Origin: Clostridia bacterium | Lineage (GTDB): Bacteria; Bacillota_A; Clostridia; Christensenellales; Aristaeellaceae | Reading direction: 5' to 3' | Length of the DNA: 18,000 bases | NCBI GenBank assembly: GCA_017525805.1 | Contig: JAFXSH010000096.1 | Span: 1-18,000 of the forward strand | In this document: positions 1-6,807 of the stretch, in pieces | Numbering within the stretch: position 1 is the stretch's first letter | How the letters are laid out: every line of letters begins with the position of its first letter | Translations under genes and position numbers: made by a program | Notes under the pieces: model-generated | Told to the model about the DNA's origin: nothing | Database searches by the model: none | What the model saw: only the letters and a program-made list of their open reading frames with translations

Positions 1-408
1 GACTGCAAGAAGGGCTATATCCTGGACGGGTTCCCCCGGACGGTGAAGCAGGCGGAAGCGCTGGACGGATTCGCCCATATCGACGTGGCACTGAATATCG
101 CCCTGGACGATGAAGTGATCGTGAAGCGCCTCAGCGGGCGGCGCGTGTGCTTAAAGTGCGGCGCGACGTACCATATCAGCACCCTGAATGGGAAGGAAGA
201 CTGCGCGGTGTGCGGCGAAAAGCTGGTGCAGCGCAAGGATGACGCCCCTGAAACGGTGCAGAACCGCCTGAGCGTGTACGCGGCGCAGACGGCTCCCCTG
301 ATCGATTACTATCAGAAGAAGGGCATCCTGCGTACTGTGGAGTGCCCGCCCACCGCTACGGTGCAGGAAAACTACGCCATGGTGCGGGAGACACTGGGTT
401 TGAAATGA
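1..408 (+). CDS. adk: Adenylate kinase, C-terminal part (5' end outside window)
   Basis: Adenylate kinase interconverts ATP + AMP and 2 ADP in the cytosol. The frame is open from base 1; about 135 residues are visible of a family usually near 215, so the N-terminal G-loop lies upstream. The segment opens with the conserved YILDGFPRT motif of the AMP-binding core. The LID region carries two Cys pairs (CLKC and CAVC, 14 residues apart), the zinc-binding lid common in Gram-positive enzymes. It is followed by the QRKDD and ETVQNRL motifs near the LID/core hinge. The stop TGA overlaps the map start in an ATGA arrangement, so the two genes are translationally coupled, as is usual in the secY-adk-map segment of the spc operon. 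Identification is firm; only the 5' truncation limits it. Confidence 0.97.
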   Translation, partial: DCKKGYILDGFPRTVKQAEALDGFAHIDVALNIALDDEVIVKRLSGRRVCLKCGATYHISTLNGKEDCAVCGEKLVQRKDDAPETVQNRLSVYAAQTAPLIDYYQKKGILRTVECPPTATVQENYAMVRETLGLK

Positions 409-1184
409 TTAGTATCAAAAACCCTATCCAACTGGCAAAGATGCGCAGCGCGGGGCACCTGCTCCATGATGTGCTGGCGGCGACGAAGGAAATCATCCGC
501 CCCGGCATGACCACCATGGACATCAACGCTTTTGTGGACGAACACATCCGCAAGGGCGGAGGCATCCCCACGGAGCTGGGATACTGCGGGTATCCCGCGT
601 CGATCTGCGCGTCCATCGACGATGAAGTGGTGCACGGCATCCCCTCTCCCCATGTGGAATTGAAGGAAGGCTCCATCATTTCCGTTGACGTGACGCTGGC
701 CCTGGACGGCTGGCAGGCGGACAGCTGCTTTACCGCGCCGGTGGGCAAGATCAGCGCGGAAAAACAGCGCCTGATGGAAGTAACGGAAGCATGCTTCTGG
801 CTGGGCGTGCGCAAGGCAGTGAACGGCAACCGCATCGGCGACATCAGCGCCGCTGTGCAGAACCATGCGGAAGCAAACGGCTACGGCGTGGTGCGGGACC
901 TGACGGGCCACGGCATCGGCAAGGAGATGCATGAGGATCCTTCCGTGCCCAATTTCGGCGCACCGGGCCACGGCCCCCGGATCCGTCCGGGGATGACATT
1001 CTGCGTGGAACCTATGATCGCCATGGGGCGCTGGCAGGTGCATCAGCTGAGCGACGGCTGGACCATGGTGACCAACGACCACAGCCCTGCGGCCCATTAT
1101 GAGCATACCATCGCGGTCACACCCAGGGGCCTTCCCGAAATTTTGACGCTTCCGGGCTTCAAATGGAAGGAGGAAGAAGCTTGA
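405..1184 (+). CDS. map: Type I methionine aminopeptidase
   Basis: Removes the initiator methionine from nascent proteins, using a dinuclear metal site. The product is 259 residues, normal for a type I enzyme without an N-terminal extension. The start ATG at 405 overlaps the adk stop and gives the typical N-terminus MISIKNPIQLAKMRSAG. The pita-bread motifs are present: VHGIPS (metal-site His region), SVDVTLALDGWQADS (first Asp ligands), LTGHGIGKEMHEDPSVPNFG (His ligand region) and FCVEPM (Glu ligand), ending with a TNDHSPAAHYEHTI motif that carries the last Glu. The longer open frame starting at 342 would run into adk and is not needed. Downstream, the stop overlaps the TTG start of the KOW gene. 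Confidence 0.97.
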   Translation: MISIKNPIQLAKMRSAGHLLHDVLAATKEIIRPGMTTMDINAFVDEHIRKGGGIPTELGYCGYPASICASIDDEVVHGIPSPHVELKEGSIISVDVTLALDGWQADSCFTAPVGKISAEKQRLMEVTEACFWLGVRKAVNGNRIGDISAAVQNHAEANGYGVVRDLTGHGIGKEMHEDPSVPNFGAPGHGPRIRPGMTFCVEPMIAMGRWQVHQLSDGWTMVTNDHSPAAHYEHTIAVTPRGLPEILTLPGFKWKEEEA

Positions 1185-1489
1185 AACCATCCATTTTGCC
1201 GGGAATCGTAGTTTTTTCCAAAAAAGGGCGTGACAAAGGCAGGTACTTTGTGGTATTATATACGTTAGACGCCGAATTTGTGATGATGGGCGACGGGGAG
1301 ACCCGAAAAATCGGCCATCTGAAGAAAAAAAGGCGTAAGCATCTGACGGCCTGCCCCTGGGAGTTCCCCGAAATCGTGGAAAAATACCAGGCTGGGCGAT
1401 TGATGGACAGCGATATCCGCAAGGTGCTTTTCCCCATCGCGAACCAAGCAAGGGGCGACAAGACGCCCGAAGAAAGCAGGGAGGGTTAA
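1181..1489 (+). CDS. KOW-domain RNA-binding protein (L14e-like)
   Basis: A 102-residue basic protein. The N-terminal 40 residues match the KOW fold: PGIVVFSKKGRDKGRYFVVL, then LDAEFVMMGDGETRKI and a lysine/arginine run KKKRRKHL. Small KOW proteins of this type, resembling eukaryotic/archaeal L14e, are a known Clostridia feature between map and infA and are presumed to bind rRNA or the ribosome. The start is TTG at 1181, with AAGGAGG at 1167-1173 seven bases upstream and a TTGA overlap with the map stop. An ATG at 1163 in the same frame sits on top of that ribosome binding site and is unlikely. The C-terminal half has no motif I recognise. The exact role is not established. Confidence 0.88.
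   Translation: MKPSILPGIVVFSKKGRDKGRYFVVLYTLDAEFVMMGDGETRKIGHLKKKRRKHLTACPWEFPEIVEKYQAGRLMDSDIRKVLFPIANQARGDKTPEESREG
1230..1259 (+). promoter_or_regulatory. Candidate sigma-A promoter inside the KOW gene
   Basis: GTGACA (1230-1235) matches five of six bases of the -35 consensus, and TATTAT (1254-1259) matches five of six of the -10, with an 18-bp spacer. It lies in the coding sequence about 235 bp upstream of infA, so it could add transcription of infA and the genes beyond. The bases also encode conserved KOW residues, so the match could be coincidental. Confidence 0.35.
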
Positions 1490-1495
1490 TCCGCT

Positions 1496-1717
1496 TTGTC
1501 CAAGGACGATGTCATCGAAATGGAAGGCAAGGTCATTGAGGCGCTGCCCAATGCCATGTTCCAGGTTGAACTGCCCAACGGGCACCGCATCATGGCCCAT
1601 ATCTCCGGCAAGATGCGCATGAATTTCATCCGCATTTACCCGGGGGATAAGGTCACCATCGAGCTCTCCCCCTATGACTTGACCCGCGGCCGCATCACGT
1701 GGCGCAGCAAGAATTGA
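1496..1717 (+). CDS. infA: Translation initiation factor IF-1
   Basis: IF-1 binds the 30S A site during initiation, together with IF-2 and IF-3. The product is 73 residues, the standard size, and is essentially one OB fold: an N-terminal [21 protein letters not shown] strand region, the [16 protein letters not shown] core, [21 protein letters not shown] and the C-terminal ITWRSKN. The start is TTG at 1496, preceded by a GGGAGGG ribosome binding site around 1479-1485. No other start gives the invariant Met-Ser/Ala-Lys-Asp-Asp beginning. It lies 6 bp after the KOW gene and upstream of rpmJ, its normal position. Confidence 0.97.
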   Translation: MSKDDVIEMEGKVIEALPNAMFQVELPNGHRIMAHISGKMRMNFIRIYPGDKVTIELSPYDLTRGRITWRSKN

Positions 1718-1752
1718 TCTCATACCCTATACCCTAAGGAGGTTGAACCACC

Positions 1753-1866
1753 ATGAAAGTCCGTCCTTCTGTAAAGCCCATTTGCGAAAAGTGCAAGATC
1801 ATCAAGCGCAAGGGCCGCGTGATGGTTATTTGCGAAAACCCCAAGCATAAGCAGCGTCAGGGCTAA
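1753..1866 (+). CDS. rpmJ: 50S ribosomal protein L36
   Basis: A 37-residue L36, a zinc-ribbon protein of the large subunit. It begins [15 protein letters not shown] and ends with KHKQRQG. The zinc ligands of the Cys-containing type are all present: C11, C14, C27 and H32. The ribosome binding site AAGGAGG (1736-1742) sits 10 bases before the ATG. It follows infA directly and is the last gene before a 364-base non-coding interval. Confidence 0.97.
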   Translation: MKVRPSVKPICEKCKIIKRKGRVMVICENPKHKQRQG

Positions 1867-2230
1867 CCCATCCTGACCGCTTCGGGAACGCCGTCCAGGA
1901 CATCCCGAAAGGATGCCGTGGACGGCGTTCCCACGGCCGCCGGGCCCCGAAAAGGAGCCTGAGATGCGAAGCAGCGCGGAAAGAGCGCTCTGTGCGGCCC
2001 CATGATTACCTGTCGACAAGCCTGTGTGGGCGGCTGCCTCTTCGGGAAACGAAGGGGACCATGCATGCTGTCACATATCACTCCGCCTGGGTTGCGGGCG
2101 GAAAGAACGGCGCCAAGCGCCGTCAGCGCGAGGTTCCTCTTTCCTTCAGGATCAAGTGATCTACGCCTTGACCCTCAAAAGAAAGCGGCCTCATTCCCAC
2201 CACAGAATCATTTGGAGGTGTAACCAACAC
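1867..2230 (+). promoter_or_regulatory. Long structured intergenic region upstream of rpsM
   Basis: No coding signal of its own was found in these 364 bases. Four hairpins can be read by eye. The first is a long stem: 1884-1897 pairs perfectly with 1919-1932 over 14 bp, enclosing a second 5-bp stem (CATCC/GGATG) with a CGAAA loop. The others are AGCGC/GCGCT (1973-1989), CCTCTTCG/CGAAGGGG with loop GGAAA (2037-2057, one G-U pair) and ACGGCGC/GCGCCGT with a CAA loop (2107-2123). The last is embraced by GGAAAG/CTTTCC (2100-2105 with 2139-2144). None is followed by a U tract, so these are not intrinsic terminators. The position just before rpsM matches the E. coli alpha-operon leader bound by S4; a similar autoregulatory role here is inference. 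No convincing promoter was seen. Confidence 0.6.
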
Positions 2231-2602
2231 ATGGCACGTATTGCGGGTGTTGACCTGCCCCGAGAAAAGCGCGTCGAGGTTGGCTTGACCTACATCTTCG
2301 GCATCGGCCCGACGGTGAGCAAGCAGATCCTCGAAGTTACCGAAGTAAATCCCGATACCCGGGTCAAGGACCTGAGCGAATCGGACGTGAGCAAGCTGCG
2401 CGAATACATCGAACATCACCTGAAGGTGGAAGGCGATCTGCGCCGCGAAGTCTCCCTGAATATCAAGCGTCTGGTGGAAATCGGCTGCTACCGCGGCGTC
2501 CGCCATCGCCGCAACCTGCCCGTGCGCGGCCAGAACACCAAGCAGAATGCCCGCACCCGGAAGGGCCCGAAGCGCACCGTAGGCGGCAAGAAGAAGTCTT
2601 AA
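2231..2602 (+). CDS. rpsM: 30S ribosomal protein S13
   Basis: S13 sits in the head of the small subunit and contacts the P-site tRNA and the 50S bridges. The product is 123 residues, normal length. The N-terminus [21 protein letters not shown], the helix-hairpin-helix segment [12 protein letters not shown], and the basic C-terminal tail ([20 protein letters not shown], then [12 protein letters not shown]) are all diagnostic. The ATG at 2231 has GGAGGTG at 2214-2220. The frame stays open upstream to 2024 without S13 similarity, so the longer version is rejected. It heads the rpsM-rpsK-rpsD-rpoA-rplQ block behind the structured leader. Confidence 0.98.
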   Translation: MARIAGVDLPREKRVEVGLTYIFGIGPTVSKQILEVTEVNPDTRVKDLSESDVSKLREYIEHHLKVEGDLRREVSLNIKRLVEIGCYRGVRHRRNLPVRGQNTKQNARTRKGPKRTVGGKKKS

Positions 2603-2610
2603 GCATTTGA

Positions 2611-2692
2611 ATGCCGGGCAATAGGCCGGGCATAAGCAGCAAGCGGTTCTTTATCAGGGCCGCGATCATCCAAAAGGACGCCCCGAAAGGGG
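2611..2692 (+). other. rpsM-rpsK spacer with small repeat and GAAA hairpin
   Basis: The 107-base spacer between rpsM and rpsK contains an 8-bp direct repeat GCCGGGCA (2613-2620 and 2625-2632), whose flanks can also fold as ATGCC/GGCAT. It also has a compact hairpin, CCCC-GAAA-GGGG (2681-2692), just before the rpsK ribosome binding site GGAGGG (2696-2701). The hairpin could influence rpsK translation; that is inference. Confidence 0.4.
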
Positions 2693-2709
2693 TTCGGAGG
2701 GATATAAGA

Positions 2710-3114
2710 ATGGCTCCTAAAAAAACAGCGCTGAAGAAGGTTTCGCGCAAGCGCCGTGAGAAGAAGCTCGTAGAGCGCGGCGTGGCGCATATCCGTTCTT
2801 CCTTCAATAACACGATCGTCACCATTACTGACGTGCAGGGCAATGCCCTGTCCTGGGCTTCCGCCGGCGGCATGGGTTTCCGCGGCAACAAGAAGTCCAC
2901 CCCCTTCGCCGCTCAGATGGCCGCCGAAACGGCTGCCAAGGCCAGCCAGGAATTCGGCCTGAAGTCTGTGGACGTGCTGGTGAAAGGCCCCGGCTCCGGC
3001 CGTGAAGCCGCTATCCGCGCCCTGCAGACCGCCGGTCTGGATGTGACCATGATCAAGGACGTGACGCCCATTCCTCACAATGGTTGCCGTCCGCCCAAGC
3101 GCCGCCGCGTGTAA
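2710..3114 (+). CDS. rpsK: 30S ribosomal protein S11
   Basis: S11 is a platform protein of the small subunit near the E site. The product is 134 residues, with a basic N-terminal extension [19 protein letters not shown] followed by the conserved core: [52 protein letters not shown] and the C-terminal [18 protein letters not shown]. The ATG at 2710 follows GGAGGG at 2696-2701. The open frame extending back to 2611 covers the spacer and has no S11 similarity. It lies between rpsM and rpsD as in other alpha operons. Confidence 0.98.
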   Translation: MAPKKTALKKVSRKRREKKLVERGVAHIRSSFNNTIVTITDVQGNALSWASAGGMGFRGNKKSTPFAAQMAAETAAKASQEFGLKSVDVLVKGPGSGREAAIRALQTAGLDVTMIKDVTPIPHNGCRPPKRRRV

Positions 3115-3133
3115 TTGAAGGAGGAATACAAGA

Positions 3134-3730
3134 ATGGCAAACAATAAGCAGCCGATCGCTCGGAGATGCCGTGCTCTTGACATTTCTCCGGCCGTTATGG
3201 GCTATGCCAACAAGAAGTCCACTCGGAATCCCGGCGGCAACCGCCGCAAGAAGGTTTCCGAATATGGCGCTCAGTTGAAGGAAAAGCAGAAGGTGCGCTT
3301 CATTTACGGCGTGCTGGAAAAGCAGTTCCGTCACTACTTTGACACCGCTTCCAACATGAAGGGCGTTACCGGCGAAAATATGCTGGTGCTCCTGGAATGC
3401 CGTCTGGACAACGTGGTGTACCGCTTAGGCCTGGCCAAGACCCGCCGCATGGCGCGCCAGGTTGTGGGCCATGGCCACATCCGCGTGAACGGCAAGAAGG
3501 TGGACATCCCCTCCTATCAGGTGAAGAAGGGCGACGTCATCACCCTGCGCGAACGTTCTACGCAGATCGAAGCTTTCAAGGCCCTGCGGGAAGGCACCAG
3601 CGTGCTTACGCCCAAGTGGCTCACATTTGACGCTCCCAATCTGACCGGCACCGTAAACGAACTGCCCACCCGGGCTGATATTGACTACGAAGTGCAGGAG
3701 AACATGATCGTTGAATTCTATAGCCGCTGA
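3134..3730 (+). CDS. rpsD: 30S ribosomal protein S4 (zinc-free type)
   Basis: S4 is a primary 16S rRNA-binding protein that nucleates 30S assembly and, in enterobacteria, represses the alpha operon by binding its leader. The product is 198 residues. The N-terminal part carries a single Cys (RRCRALDISP) rather than the four-Cys zinc motif, so this is the C-minus form. The hallmark RRKKVSEYGAQLKEKQKVRF and IYGVLEKQFRHYF segments follow. An S4 RNA-binding domain lies at about residues 95-155 (RLDNVVYRLG, RMARQVVGHGHIRVNGKKVD). AAGGAGG at 3118-3124 precedes the ATG. In Bacillus rpsD is a separate gene; here it sits in the operon as in Clostridia. Confidence 0.98.
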   Translation: MANNKQPIARRCRALDISPAVMGYANKKSTRNPGGNRRKKVSEYGAQLKEKQKVRFIYGVLEKQFRHYFDTASNMKGVTGENMLVLLECRLDNVVYRLGLAKTRRMARQVVGHGHIRVNGKKVDIPSYQVKKGDVITLRERSTQIEAFKALREGTSVLTPKWLTFDAPNLTGTVNELPTRADIDYEVQENMIVEFYSR

Positions 3731-3742
3731 TCCTGTTCTGAC

Positions 3743-3763
3743 CGTATGATGCAGTCCCATACG
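3743..3763 (+). other. Small hairpin in the rpsD-rpoA spacer
   Basis: CGTATG (3743-3748) pairs with CATACG (3758-3763) over a 9-base loop, within the 61-base gap before rpoA. There is no U tract after it, so it is not a terminator. It may simply shape the mRNA between the two genes. Confidence 0.3.
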
Positions 3764-3791
3764 ACCGTATCGATGAGGAGGGTTGGACTCA

Positions 3792-4739
3792 GTGATTGTC
3801 GAAATCGAAAAAGCGCATATCGACTGTACCGAGATGGCGGCAAACAATACCTATGGCCGGTTCGTCATCGAGCCGCTTGAACGCGGCTTCGGCCATACCC
3901 TGGGCAACGCGCTTCGCCGGGTGCTGATCAATTCGCTCCCCGGCGCCGCCGTGACCAGCGTGAGCATTGATGGCGTGCAGCATGAGTTTTCCACTGTGCC
4001 GGGCGTGAAAGAGGACGTTTCCGAACTGATCCTCAATTTGAAGGAGCTTGCCCTGAAGCTGTATACGGATCAGGTCAAGATGCTGGAAGTCAACGCCCAG
4101 GGCCCCTGTGAGCTGACCGCCGCGGATATCCGGGCGGACGACGAAGTGGAAATCGTGAATCCCGATCTGCATATCGCCACCTTAGGCGAGGGCGCGAAGC
4201 TGCATATGTGGCTGAGCTTAGACCGGGGCCGGGGCTATGTTCCTTCCGATAAGAACAAAACGGCCCAGATGCCCATCGGTGTGATTCCCATCGATTCCAT
4301 CTATACCCCCATCCGTAAAGTGAATTACGTGGTGGAGGATACGCGCGTAGGCCAGATCACGGACTACGACAAACTCACGCTGGAAGTGTGGACGGACGGT
4401 TCCGTGGCTCCCGACGAAGCCATCGCCATGTCTGCCCGCATCCTGACCGAACAGCTCTCCCTCTTTGTGGGCCTCACGGATCAGAGCATGCCCATCAGCG
4501 CGTCTGAACCGGAGGATGACAAGATGGAGAAAGTGATGGAGATGACCATTGAAGATCTGGATCTCTCCGTCCGTGCCTATAACTGCCTCAAGCGCGCCGG
4601 GATCAACACCGTGGCCGAGCTGGTTCAGCGGAACCAGGAGGACATGATGAAGGTGCGCAACTTGGGCAAAAAGAGTCTGGAAGAAGTCGAGCAGAAGCTG
4701 CAGGCGCTGGGCCTGGGTCTGCGTCCGACCGAAGAGTGA
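3792..4739 (+). CDS. rpoA: RNA polymerase alpha subunit
   Basis: The alpha subunit dimerises to start RNA polymerase assembly, and its C-terminal domain contacts UP elements and activators. The product is 315 residues, normal for Bacillota. The N-terminal domain shows [20 protein letters not shown] and [15 protein letters not shown], then [17 protein letters not shown]. An acidic linker (EPEDDKME) leads to the C-terminal domain from about residue 250, with [19 protein letters not shown] and the helix-hairpin-helix [16 protein letters not shown]. The start is taken as GTG at 3792, nine bases after AGGAGGG (3776-3782). A TTG at 3783 touches that ribosome binding site and would add three residues, which is unlikely. 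Confidence 0.97.
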   Translation: MIVEIEKAHIDCTEMAANNTYGRFVIEPLERGFGHTLGNALRRVLINSLPGAAVTSVSIDGVQHEFSTVPGVKEDVSELILNLKELALKLYTDQVKMLEVNAQGPCELTAADIRADDEVEIVNPDLHIATLGEGAKLHMWLSLDRGRGYVPSDKNKTAQMPIGVIPIDSIYTPIRKVNYVVEDTRVGQITDYDKLTLEVWTDGSVAPDEAIAMSARILTEQLSLFVGLTDQSMPISASEPEDDKMEKVMEMTIEDLDLSVRAYNCLKRAGINTVAELVQRNQEDMMKVRNLGKKSLEEVEQKLQALGLGLRPTEE

Positions 4740-4754
4740 TAGGAGGAAACCCCC

Positions 4755-5267
4755 ATGGCAACAGAGCGCAAGCTGGGCCGCACCGCGAGCCAGCGCAAGG
4801 CGATGCTGCGGAACCTGACCACCAATCTCCTGTGGTACGGCCGCATCGAAACCACCGAAGCCAAGGCCAAAGAAGTGCGCAGCATCGTGGATAAAATGAT
4901 CACCCTCGCCATCCGCGAGTATGATCAAACCGTTGACGTAGAAAAAGAATTCTACAACGATAAGAAGCAGATCGTGAAGCAGACTTTCACCAACGACCTG
5001 CCTTCCAAGCTTCATGCCCGCCGCCTGATGATGGCTTACCTGTACGATGTCAAGGAAACCAAGAAGGACGACGAGAACAAGAAGGACTATAAGGAACGCA
5101 CCAAGGATAACAAGCATCCCGTGGTGGAAAAGCTGTTCCGCGAATATGGCCCCAAGTACCGCGCCCGCAATCAGGAAAAGAACTGCGCCGGCGGCTACAC
5201 CCGCATCTATAAGCTGGGTCCCCGTCGCGGCGACGCGGCCGAAATGGTCATTATCGAATTGGTGTAA
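4755..5267 (+). CDS. rplQ: 50S ribosomal protein L17, long form
   Basis: L17 binds 23S rRNA near the polypeptide exit tunnel. Both ends are standard: [20 protein letters not shown] and [14 protein letters not shown] at the start, and [20 protein letters not shown] with IIELV at the end. At 170 residues it is clearly longer than the common 115-130. The extra length lies in two charged stretches, about residues 52-85 (after MITLA, up to SKLHARR) and about 100-120 (a Lys/Asp/Glu-rich segment). Longer L17 proteins occur in some Clostridia. It closes the operon: AGGAGG precedes the ATG at 4755, and an intrinsic terminator begins 14 bases after the stop. Confidence 0.96.
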   Translation: MATERKLGRTASQRKAMLRNLTTNLLWYGRIETTEAKAKEVRSIVDKMITLAIREYDQTVDVEKEFYNDKKQIVKQTFTNDLPSKLHARRLMMAYLYDVKETKKDDENKKDYKERTKDNKHPVVEKLFREYGPKYRARNQEKNCAGGYTRIYKLGPRRGDAAEMVIIELV

Positions 5268-5280
5268 GGAATACACCGTT

Positions 5281-5314
5281 AAAAAGCAGGCTGTGATTTC
5301 ATGGCCTGCTTTTT
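5281..5314 (+). terminator. Intrinsic terminator after rplQ
   Basis: An 11-bp stem, AAAAAGCAGGC (5281-5291) with GCCTGCTTTTT (5304-5314), and a 12-base loop, ending in a run of five T. The A-rich left arm means it could also stop transcription from the other strand. It marks the end of the alpha operon. Confidence 0.9.
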
Positions 5315-5343
5315 CTATGCCCGGATTTGGTCGGAATAAACAA

Positions 5344-5397
5344 GTAATGTAATCGTAACAAATTATACACACATTTTCCCGCTATATATATTATACT
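5344..5397 (+). promoter_or_regulatory. Candidate phnD promoter region with PhoP-box-like repeats
   Basis: The stretch upstream of phnD is markedly AT-rich. Possible -10 elements are TATATT (5387-5392, with TATACA at 5364-5369 as a -35 and a 17-bp spacer) or TATACT (5392-5397, no good -35). Three hexamers sit at an exact 11-bp period: GTAATG (5344-5349), GTAACA (5355-5360) and TACACA (5366-5371). This resembles the TTAACA-type direct repeats bound by PhoP in Bacillus. The exact -35/-10 pair cannot be decided by eye. Confidence 0.35.
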
Positions 5398-5449
5398 ATC
5401 TATGCGCTGATCAATATCACAGCAACAACTTGAAGGAGGAAAAGAAAGC

Positions 5450-6496
5450 ATGAAAAAGCTCGTTTCCCTGATTCTGGTTTTGGCGCTGACCCTGGGCTGC
5501 GCCGCCGCCCTGGCTGAAAACAAAAAGATGGCTACCCTGACCTTCCAGTTCGTTCCTTCCAAGGATGCGGACGTGATCATCACCGGCACCAAGAACCTGC
5601 CCGAACTGGTGCAGGCTGAAATGGCCAAGCTGGGCTATGACATCGGCAAAGTGGAAATCTCCGTCGGCACCAGCTATGAAGCCACCGGCGAAGCCATGAG
5701 CGCCGGCACCATCGACGTGGGCTGGCTGCCCGGCGGCACCTACGCCATTTACAGCCAGAACCAGGAAGTGGCCGTCATCCTGACCGCTACCCGCGCTGGC
5801 CTTTCCAACGACAGTGAAAACCCTGCCGACTGGAACGGCGTGGCCAACAAGACCCTGCCCACCGACAAGCAGGTCACTTTCTACCGCTCCCTGATCTACG
5901 CCGCTCCCACCGAAAAGGGCAAGGCCCTGGCTGCCAAGGTCAATGCCGGTGAAAAACTCACCTGGGACGAATTGAACGACTGCACCTGGGCCGTGGCCAA
6001 CACCTCCTCTTCCGCCGGTTACATCTATCCCACCATGTGGCTGATGAACAACTACGACGGCAAGAAGGTTTCCGACCTGTCCAGCGTGGTGACGCTGGGC
6101 TATGCCGACGCTTTCGCCCAGGCTGCCGCAGAACAGGTGGACATCATCTGCTGCTACGCTGATGGCCGCCGCGACTACGAAGCGCCCTGGAACCTGCCCA
6201 TCGACCAGAAAGACGAAACCGGCAAGCAGGGCATGGGCCGCGAAGGCGCCATCTGGGACGAACTGAACGTCATCGGCGTCACCCCCGGTATCTATAACGA
6301 CACCGTGGCCATCACCACCGCCAAGCCCGAAATCAACAATCCCGAATTCATCGAAGCGCTGCAGACGGCCCTGATCAACATCATCAACACCGAAGAAGGC
6401 AAGGCCATCTTCTCCGTGTACAGCCATACCGGCTACGCCATCGCGCAGGACAGCGATTATGACGCCGCCCGTCAGGCCCTGTCTGTTGTGAAGTAA
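5450..6496 (+). CDS. phnD: Phosphonate-type ABC transporter substrate-binding protein
   Basis: An extracytoplasmic binding protein of the PhnD family (phosphonate, phosphite or phosphate ester binding), 348 residues. Residues 1-22 form a signal peptide that ends ALA before ENKK, a good signal peptidase I site. A Cys at residue 17 (LTLGC) is only a weak lipobox. Family features are the LTFQFVPSKDA start (about 30-40), VSVGTSYEATGEAMSAG-like text with DVGWLPGGTY (about 72-98), and the Ser-rich anion loop NTSSSAGYIYP (184-194), where PhnD proteins contact the phosphonate oxygens. The ribosome binding site AAGGAGG lies about 10 bases before the ATG. Its own terminator follows the stop, so it is largely uncoupled from phnC. 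The family is secure; the real ligand is unknown. Confidence 0.92.
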   Translation: MKKLVSLILVLALTLGCAAALAENKKMATLTFQFVPSKDADVIITGTKNLPELVQAEMAKLGYDIGKVEISVGTSYEATGEAMSAGTIDVGWLPGGTYAIYSQNQEVAVILTATRAGLSNDSENPADWNGVANKTLPTDKQVTFYRSLIYAAPTEKGKALAAKVNAGEKLTWDELNDCTWAVANTSSSAGYIYPTMWLMNNYDGKKVSDLSSVVTLGYADAFAQAAAEQVDIICCYADGRRDYEAPWNLPIDQKDETGKQGMGREGAIWDELNVIGVTPGIYNDTVAITTAKPEINNPEFIEALQTALINIINTEEGKAIFSVYSHTGYAIAQDSDYDAARQALSVVK

Positions 6497-6516
6497 TCAC
6501 CAGATCGTACGCTTCC

Positions 6517-6542
6517 ACCCGGCAGTTCGCTGCCGGGTTTTT
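6517..6542 (+). terminator. Intrinsic terminator after phnD
   Basis: A nine-bp stem (6517-6525 with 6530-6538) closed by the very stable TTCG loop and followed by T residues up to 6542. It lies 20 bases after the phnD stop and separates phnD from the phnC transcription unit, or attenuates read-through into it. Confidence 0.9.
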
Positions 6543-6556
6543 GTAATTCAGGTATG

Positions 6557-6671
6557 TTGGGGGCTCTCCGCCCCCAATCCCCCGACCAAGTGGACCCTCA
6601 ACTATGTATTTCTCTGAATGCTGAGAACAGGGAAACCCTTTGGCGCGGGGTCTGGGGCCGCGGAGCCCCGG
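6557..6671. repeat. BIME-like palindromic element (paired GC-rich hairpins)
   Basis: Two GC-rich arms are inverted relative to each other. The left arm (6557-6593) begins with hairpin TTGGGGGC/GCCCCCAA (loop TCTCC, 6557-6577) and continues CCCCCGACCAAG. The right arm (6636-6671), read in reverse complement, gives CGGGGCTCCGCGGCCCCAGA followed by CCCCGCGCCAA, closely similar to the left. It contains its own GGGGC/GCCCC hairpin (6654-6669). The AT-richer centre (about 6594-6635) has no coding signal. The layout resembles REP/BIME or MITE-type interspersed repeats; whether other copies exist cannot be told from one window. Confidence 0.6.
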
Positions 6672-6727
6672 TTATGTGGATCGTTACGGTTTTTCCCTCT
6701 CTTTTTTCGTTTTTTCCCGAAAATAAC

Positions 6728-6756
6728 TTGTATTGCATTCTTCACCATGATATGAT
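6728..6756 (+). promoter_or_regulatory. Sigma-A-type promoter for phnC-phnE-phnE-nucleotidase
   Basis: TTGTAT (6728-6733, four of six consensus bases), a 17-bp spacer and TATGAT (6751-6756, five of six). The predicted start near 6763 leaves a leader of about 45 bases before phnC, carrying GGAAGGAG at 6791-6798. Confidence 0.6.
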
Positions 6757-6807
6757 GATACATGCGATGGAAACACCGCTCGGACGAAGCGGAAGGAGAC
6801 GATTCTT

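Noticed and set aside
372..1451. 359-codon minus-strand open frame opposite map and the KOW gene
   Set aside because: Both opposite-strand genes are certain. The antisense product has no motif and arises from high-GC codon structure.
1884..1932. The long stem after rpmJ as a terminator
   Set aside because: The stem is strong but is followed by GC-rich sequence, not a T run, so intrinsic termination is not supported.
2151..2200. Promoter just before rpsM based on TTGACC near 2168
   Set aside because: No acceptable -10 hexamer lies 16-18 bp downstream.
2024..2230. In-frame upstream extension of rpsM
   Set aside because: S13 begins at MARIAGV with a good ribosome binding site at 2214-2220. 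The extension has no similarity to S13 and crosses the structured leader.
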